A stretch of 64,000 bases of DNA from Posidonia oceanica (lineage: Eukaryota; Streptophyta; Magnoliopsida; Alismatales; Posidoniaceae), in assembly GCA_037176725.1 (NCBI GenBank), contig JAZBRS010000050.1, positions 10,620,001 through 10,684,000 on the forward strand. The letters run 5' to 3'. The notes below the pieces were generated by a model. The model did not search any database, was not told the DNA's origin, and saw only the letters and a list, made by a program, of their open reading frames with translations. Both the position numbers and the translations under genes were made by a program. This document shows, piece after piece, positions 60,101 through 64,000 of this stretch (position 1 is its first letter; each line of letters opens with the position of its first letter).

Positions 60101-62980
60101 TAACTTGACGTCTTTCCTAAGGATTTACTTGGTATGCCGCCATACCAGGAGATTGAGTTTGTGATTGATTTAGTGCTAGGGTTAAACCCCATCTCAAAGG
60201 CTCCTTACAGAATGACACTTACTAAATTGCGAGAGCTCAGTAAACAACTGCAAGAGCTACTAGACAAGGGGTTCATCAGGCCAAGTGTGTCCCCTTGGGG
60301 TGTGCCTGTCTTGTTTGTCAAGAAGAAGGATGGTTCACTCCGGTTGTGTATAGATTATAGGATGTTGAACCAGATTACTGTAAAGAATAAGTATCCATTT
60401 CCCAGAATAGATGATTTGTTTGACCAGCTTCTGGAAGCCTCAATCTTTTTGAAGATTGATTTGAGGTCAGGATATCACCAACTCAGGATTCAAGAATCAG
60501 ATGTGCACAAGATGGCCTTTCGGACTCGGTATAGTCATTATGAGTTCTTGGTCATGCCGTTTGGATTGACTAATGCTCTAGCCGCCTTTATGGATCTAAT
60601 GAACAGAGTGTTTAGACCCTATCTGGATCAGTTTGTGGTTGTGTTCATGGATGATGTACTGATTTACTCTCCAGATGTGGAAACTCACCAGGTGCAGTTG
60701 AGGACAGTGCTGGAGACGCTGAGGCAGCACCAGCTCTATGTAAAGTTCTCCAAGTGTGAGTTTTGGCTAGGAGAAGTCACATTCTTCGGCCACATCATCT
60801 CAGGAGATGGTATTAAGGTGGATCCTACTAAGATAGAAGCGGTGAACAACTAGGTCAGACCCAAGAATGTGTCAGAGATCAGAAGCTTATTGGGCTTGGC
60901 AGGATATTATCGGAGGTTCATTCAAGATTTTTCCAAGATTGCTGCACCTTTGATCAGACTGACTCGGAAGGAAGTTCCATTTATTTGAGATTAGCAGTGT
61001 GAGGAAAGTTTCAACGAGTTGAAGGCTCGTTTGGTTACATCTCCAGTCTTGGCGCTACCTTCTGGAAGTAGGGGTTTCACAGTGTATAGTGATGCTTGTG
61101 GAGCTGGATTGGGATGTGTTTTGATACAGCATGGTAAGGTGATAGCTTATGCTTTTCGTCAATTGAAGGACCACGAAAAAAACTACCCCACGCACGATTT
61201 GGAGATGGCTGTAGTAGTGTTCGCACTGAAGATTTGACGACACTATTTGTATGGCGAGCAATTTGAAGTATTTACTGATCATCGAAGTTTAAAGTACATT
61301 TTTACTCAGAAGGATTTGAACCTGAGACAGCGAAGGTAGGTGGAATATCTTAAGGACTATGATTTTAGTTTGTCCTACCACCCAGGAAAGGCCAATGTGG
61401 TTGCAGATGTACTGAGCAGACGAACTCATGATATGGCCAGCTTGATGGTTAAAGAATGGTGCATGCTAGAGGGTCTGGTTGAGTGCAGACCTCGAATGCA
61501 ATCTCAGGGATCTATTGGAGCTTGGGTGGCTAATTTGTCTGTTCGCCCAAGGCTAGTGGAAGCAATAGTGGCAGCCTAGTAATTAGACCCCTTTGTACAG
61601 GAAACCTAGGGAAAATTGGAGGCGGGAGAGGCGCCCCACTTCTCTGTTGGTGTTGATGGTGGGCTGAGATATGATTTGTGCCTGTATGTGCCTCAGATAG
61701 AAGAAGTGAAGTAGAGATTGTTGGATGAAGCCCCTCGGTCCAAATACACCATTCAACTAGGAAGCACCAAGATATACAAGGATCTGAAAAGGAATTTTTG
61801 GTGGCTTGGAATGAAAAGAGACATTGCTGAATATGTAGCCAGGTGTGCAACCTGCAAGATGGTGAAGACTAAGCACCAGATGCTAGGAGGGACTATGCAA
61901 CCTTTGGATATATCAGTTTGGAAATGGGAGCACGTCACTATGGATTTCATGGTGGGATTACCCAAGACCAGAAGAAAGAATGATACAGTATGGGTAATCG
62001 TAGATCGACTCACAAAGTCAGCAAATTTCTTGCCTATGCGAGTGAATCTCCCATTGTCACAGCTAGCTGAGTTGTATGTGTCTGAGATAGTTCGTCTACA
62101 TGGAGTTCCTGTGTCGATCATGTCTGACAGAGACACATGGTTTACATCGAGATTTTGGAGGGCATTGCAGGAAACTTTTGGTACTGTATTGAATTTTAGC
62201 ACTGCATTCCATCCTCAAACAGATGGTCAGACTGAGAAGATTATTTAGACATTGGAAGACATGTTGAGAGCTTGCACATTGGACCTAAAAGGCAGCTGGG
62301 AGGAACACTTGTCGTTGATTGAGTTCGCATATAATAATAGCTATCATTCCAACATTGGGATGGCGCCATACGAAGCTTTGTATGGTAGACCGTGTAGAAC
62401 ACCCACTTGCTGGAGCGAGGTGGGTGAGCGCCAGCTTTTGGCTCCAGAGATAATGTAGCAGTATGCAAATCAAGTAGAATTGATTCGCAAGAGATTGGGG
62501 GCCGCACAGGGCAGGCAAAAGAGCTATGCAAACAGGAGGCGGAGACCTTTAGAATTCGAAGTAGAAGACTTCATTTTCCTAAATGTATCACCTACCAAGG
62601 GAATAACTAGGTTTGGCAAGTGGGGAAAGTTGAGTCCTCACTACATTGGACCCTATAGGATTTCCAAAAGGATTGGTGAAGTTGCATACAAGTTGGATTT
62701 GCCTCCAAATCTTTCAAGGGTGCATAGTGTGTTTCATATTTCTATGTTGAGGAAGTGTTTGGCCAACGCATCCTAGGTAATATTGATGTAGCCAGAGGAA
62801 TTGCAGGAGGACTTGACTATGGTTGAGGATGTTATTCAGATTCTTGATCGGAAGGAATAGGTTCTCACGAATAAAGTGATTGCCCTTGTGCTAGTTCAAT
62901 GGCAGCACCATGGCTCAGAGGAGGCTACCTGGGAGCGGGAGGCAGACATCTATTCGCGGTACCCCCATTTGTTCCATTAG
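60101..62980 (+). pseudogene. Gypsy RT, RNase H, integrase and chromodomain with in-frame stops
   Basis: One frame throughout, with stops at 60101, 60851, 60986, 60992, 61235, 61337, 61577, 61580, 61607, 61712, 62246, 62456, 62774, 62789 and 62858; the TAG at 62978 is the natural end. [14 protein letters not shown], then FMDDVLIYS (60644-60670), catalytic Asp pair intact. RNase [11 protein letters not shown] and a TDH motif. Integrase: RCATCKM zinc part, TMDFMVGLP, SDRD and HPQTDGQTEK, the D,D,E triad present. The GPY-like IGPYRI motif precedes a chromodomain at 62822-62977 (VEDVIQILDRKE...WEREADI). Nearly all stops are TAG or TGA at expected Gln or Trp codons. Confidence 0.9.
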
Positions 62981-63006
62981 AGGTGAATTTCGAGGACAAA
63001 ATTCTT

Positions 63007-63020
63007 TTAAGGGGGTGGGA
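63007..63020 (+). other. Gypsy polypurine tract
   Basis: TAAGGGGGTGGGA directly precedes the second LTR. It primes plus-strand synthesis in active relatives. One T interrupts the purines. Confidence 0.75.
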
Positions 63021-63577
63021 TGTAATATCCAGGTCTGTCTAAAACTAGCGGGTATTTTTCGTGCGAGTATTTAGCATGAAATGATGACGCGAGTTATCAG
63101 TGCAAATTATTGGCACTGACTAGTAGCACGGATTACCGACGCGGAATGCAGGCGCAGCCCATTAGTTCAAAATTCAGCTATTGTAAGATTTGATTTGGGA
63201 ATTGATTCCCGTATAAGTGTACTGGAGTTTAATTGCTTGTAATTGTGAATATATTCATTGAGCAATCATGATGTATTTGTGTTTGTTCCCTCCTGTTGTG
63301 TTTGTGGTTTTCCTGGCTCTCTGTGTTATGTAGTACTTTGGCGTATTATGCCCATGAATGTGTGGGACATTGATATCGAAATAACATCAAGAGAGTGCAG
63401 TACCATGTGTGATTTTTTCGACGCAACCCATCGTGCATGCCATGCCCTGCATCAATGTCAGCCTGTGTTTTCGGGCGGATGTCGGCAGTGAGTGGTCAAT
63501 AAAAGGAGGAGCTCTGGTGTCGAGCGAGAAGGCAAGAGAAGAGGGATTCAAAGCCTGTGCCAGAGTTGAGAGTTGAG

Positions 63578-63632
<55 letters not shown>

Positions 63633-64000
63633 GAGAAGAGAGGCAGACAGTCGAAGAAGGAAGGAAGAGAAGAAGAGTTCGTCGGCATTTGCATGTACGC
63701 ATTCTACCCTTTCTCGTTTCTTCTGTTTTGTGTAAAAATGATAGAAATGTGTCAATTAGCATGAATTTGTGGTATGGTGGAGATTTCTGATTTTTTGAGG
63801 CATTATCAGTGGATTTTTGGATGATTTTTCGTATATCTTGTAACAATAGATTCATATGAGTCCTTTTACTTTGGATTTTCATAACTTGAGCTACGTATAA
63901 CGGATTCTTGTGATTTTTATCCCAAATGGTAGATTACCAAGCTCTTTGTTTTGGTGTATTTTGTGGAATTTTTGGTGGCTTGTGTTGAGACCGGTTCAAG
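63021..64000 (+). repeat. Gypsy 3' LTR, at least 980 bp, continues past the window
   Basis: It begins TGTAATATCCAGGTC. The first 661 bp match 57932-58585, with many C/T and G/A differences, and the remainder is the part deleted from the 5' LTR. A (GA)n run occupies about 63580-63629. The LTR end and target duplication lie outside the window. Confidence 0.85.

Larger units (their letters stand above)
57932..64000 (+). mobile_element. Decayed Ty3/gypsy chromovirus, Tekay-like (runs off right edge)
   Basis: In order: LTR fragment, gag with two zinc knuckles, protease, RT, RNase H, integrase, chromodomain, polypurine tract, second LTR. RT before integrase and a C-terminal chromodomain define a chromovirus, and the layout is most like Tekay/Del. 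The left LTR is fused to gag by a deletion that removed its 3' part, the primer site and the gag start. LTR divergence is high (many transitions in the first 150 bp), so the insertion is old. Confidence 0.88.

Noticed and set aside
59295..62860. Recurrent in-frame TAG codons as programmed readthrough or recoding
   Set aside because: Too many, also inside a zinc knuckle, accompanied by frameshifts and TGA at Trp positions; decay explains them better.

Overview
The window is plant nuclear DNA. The evidence is one four-exon GH3 gene with plant-type introns, surrounded by plant LTR retrotransposons of the Ogre/Tat, chromovirus (Tekay-like), SIRE-like and Tork-like lineages, plus MITE, Helitron and microsatellite traces. 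It is a flowering plant; the species cannot be fixed from the sequence. No rRNA, tRNA or CRISPR array was recognised.

Layout. 1-3901: one end of a giant LTR of an Ogre-like element that runs off the left edge. 3903-6207: a candidate solo LTR of another family. 6208-7908: the 3' end and LTR of a SIRE-like copia element. 7909-9900: LTR debris of Tat-like type and a hAT-like tail. 9900-22960: AT-rich intergenic DNA with a Tourist-like MITE, a Helitron-like 3' end and microsatellites. 23065-25626 (minus): the only convincing host gene, a 598-residue GH3 acyl-acid amido synthetase, probably auxin-conjugating, with an auxin-response hexamer about 390 bp upstream. 26450-31650: intergenic. 31654-36534: a decayed Tork-like copia element. 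36622-57741: the LTR of a SIRE-like copia element (minus), split by a 20-kb Ogre-like insertion. 57742-57931: the adjoining copia interior. 57932-64000: a decayed Tekay-like gypsy element.

The standout structure is 37699-57703. It is a single insertion bounded by the 5-bp target duplication GTTAT and contains three LTRs and two copies of the interior: LTR, interior, LTR, interior, LTR, a tandem duplication with an exact 7281-bp period. The complete LTR is 5563 bp and each interior only 3101 bp (primer binding site, leader, gag). pol is gone. The two left LTRs share the same 1379-bp truncation. The middle LTR is a mosaic of the two outer ones, as expected from unequal recombination. An 11-12 bp copy of the primer-binding-site core lies inside the LTR.

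The transposons are nested and mostly dead. In the Tekay-like element most premature stops are TAG at positions where CAG is expected, which fits deamination of methylated cytosine. The GH3 gene is an intact, GC-richer island in this setting.
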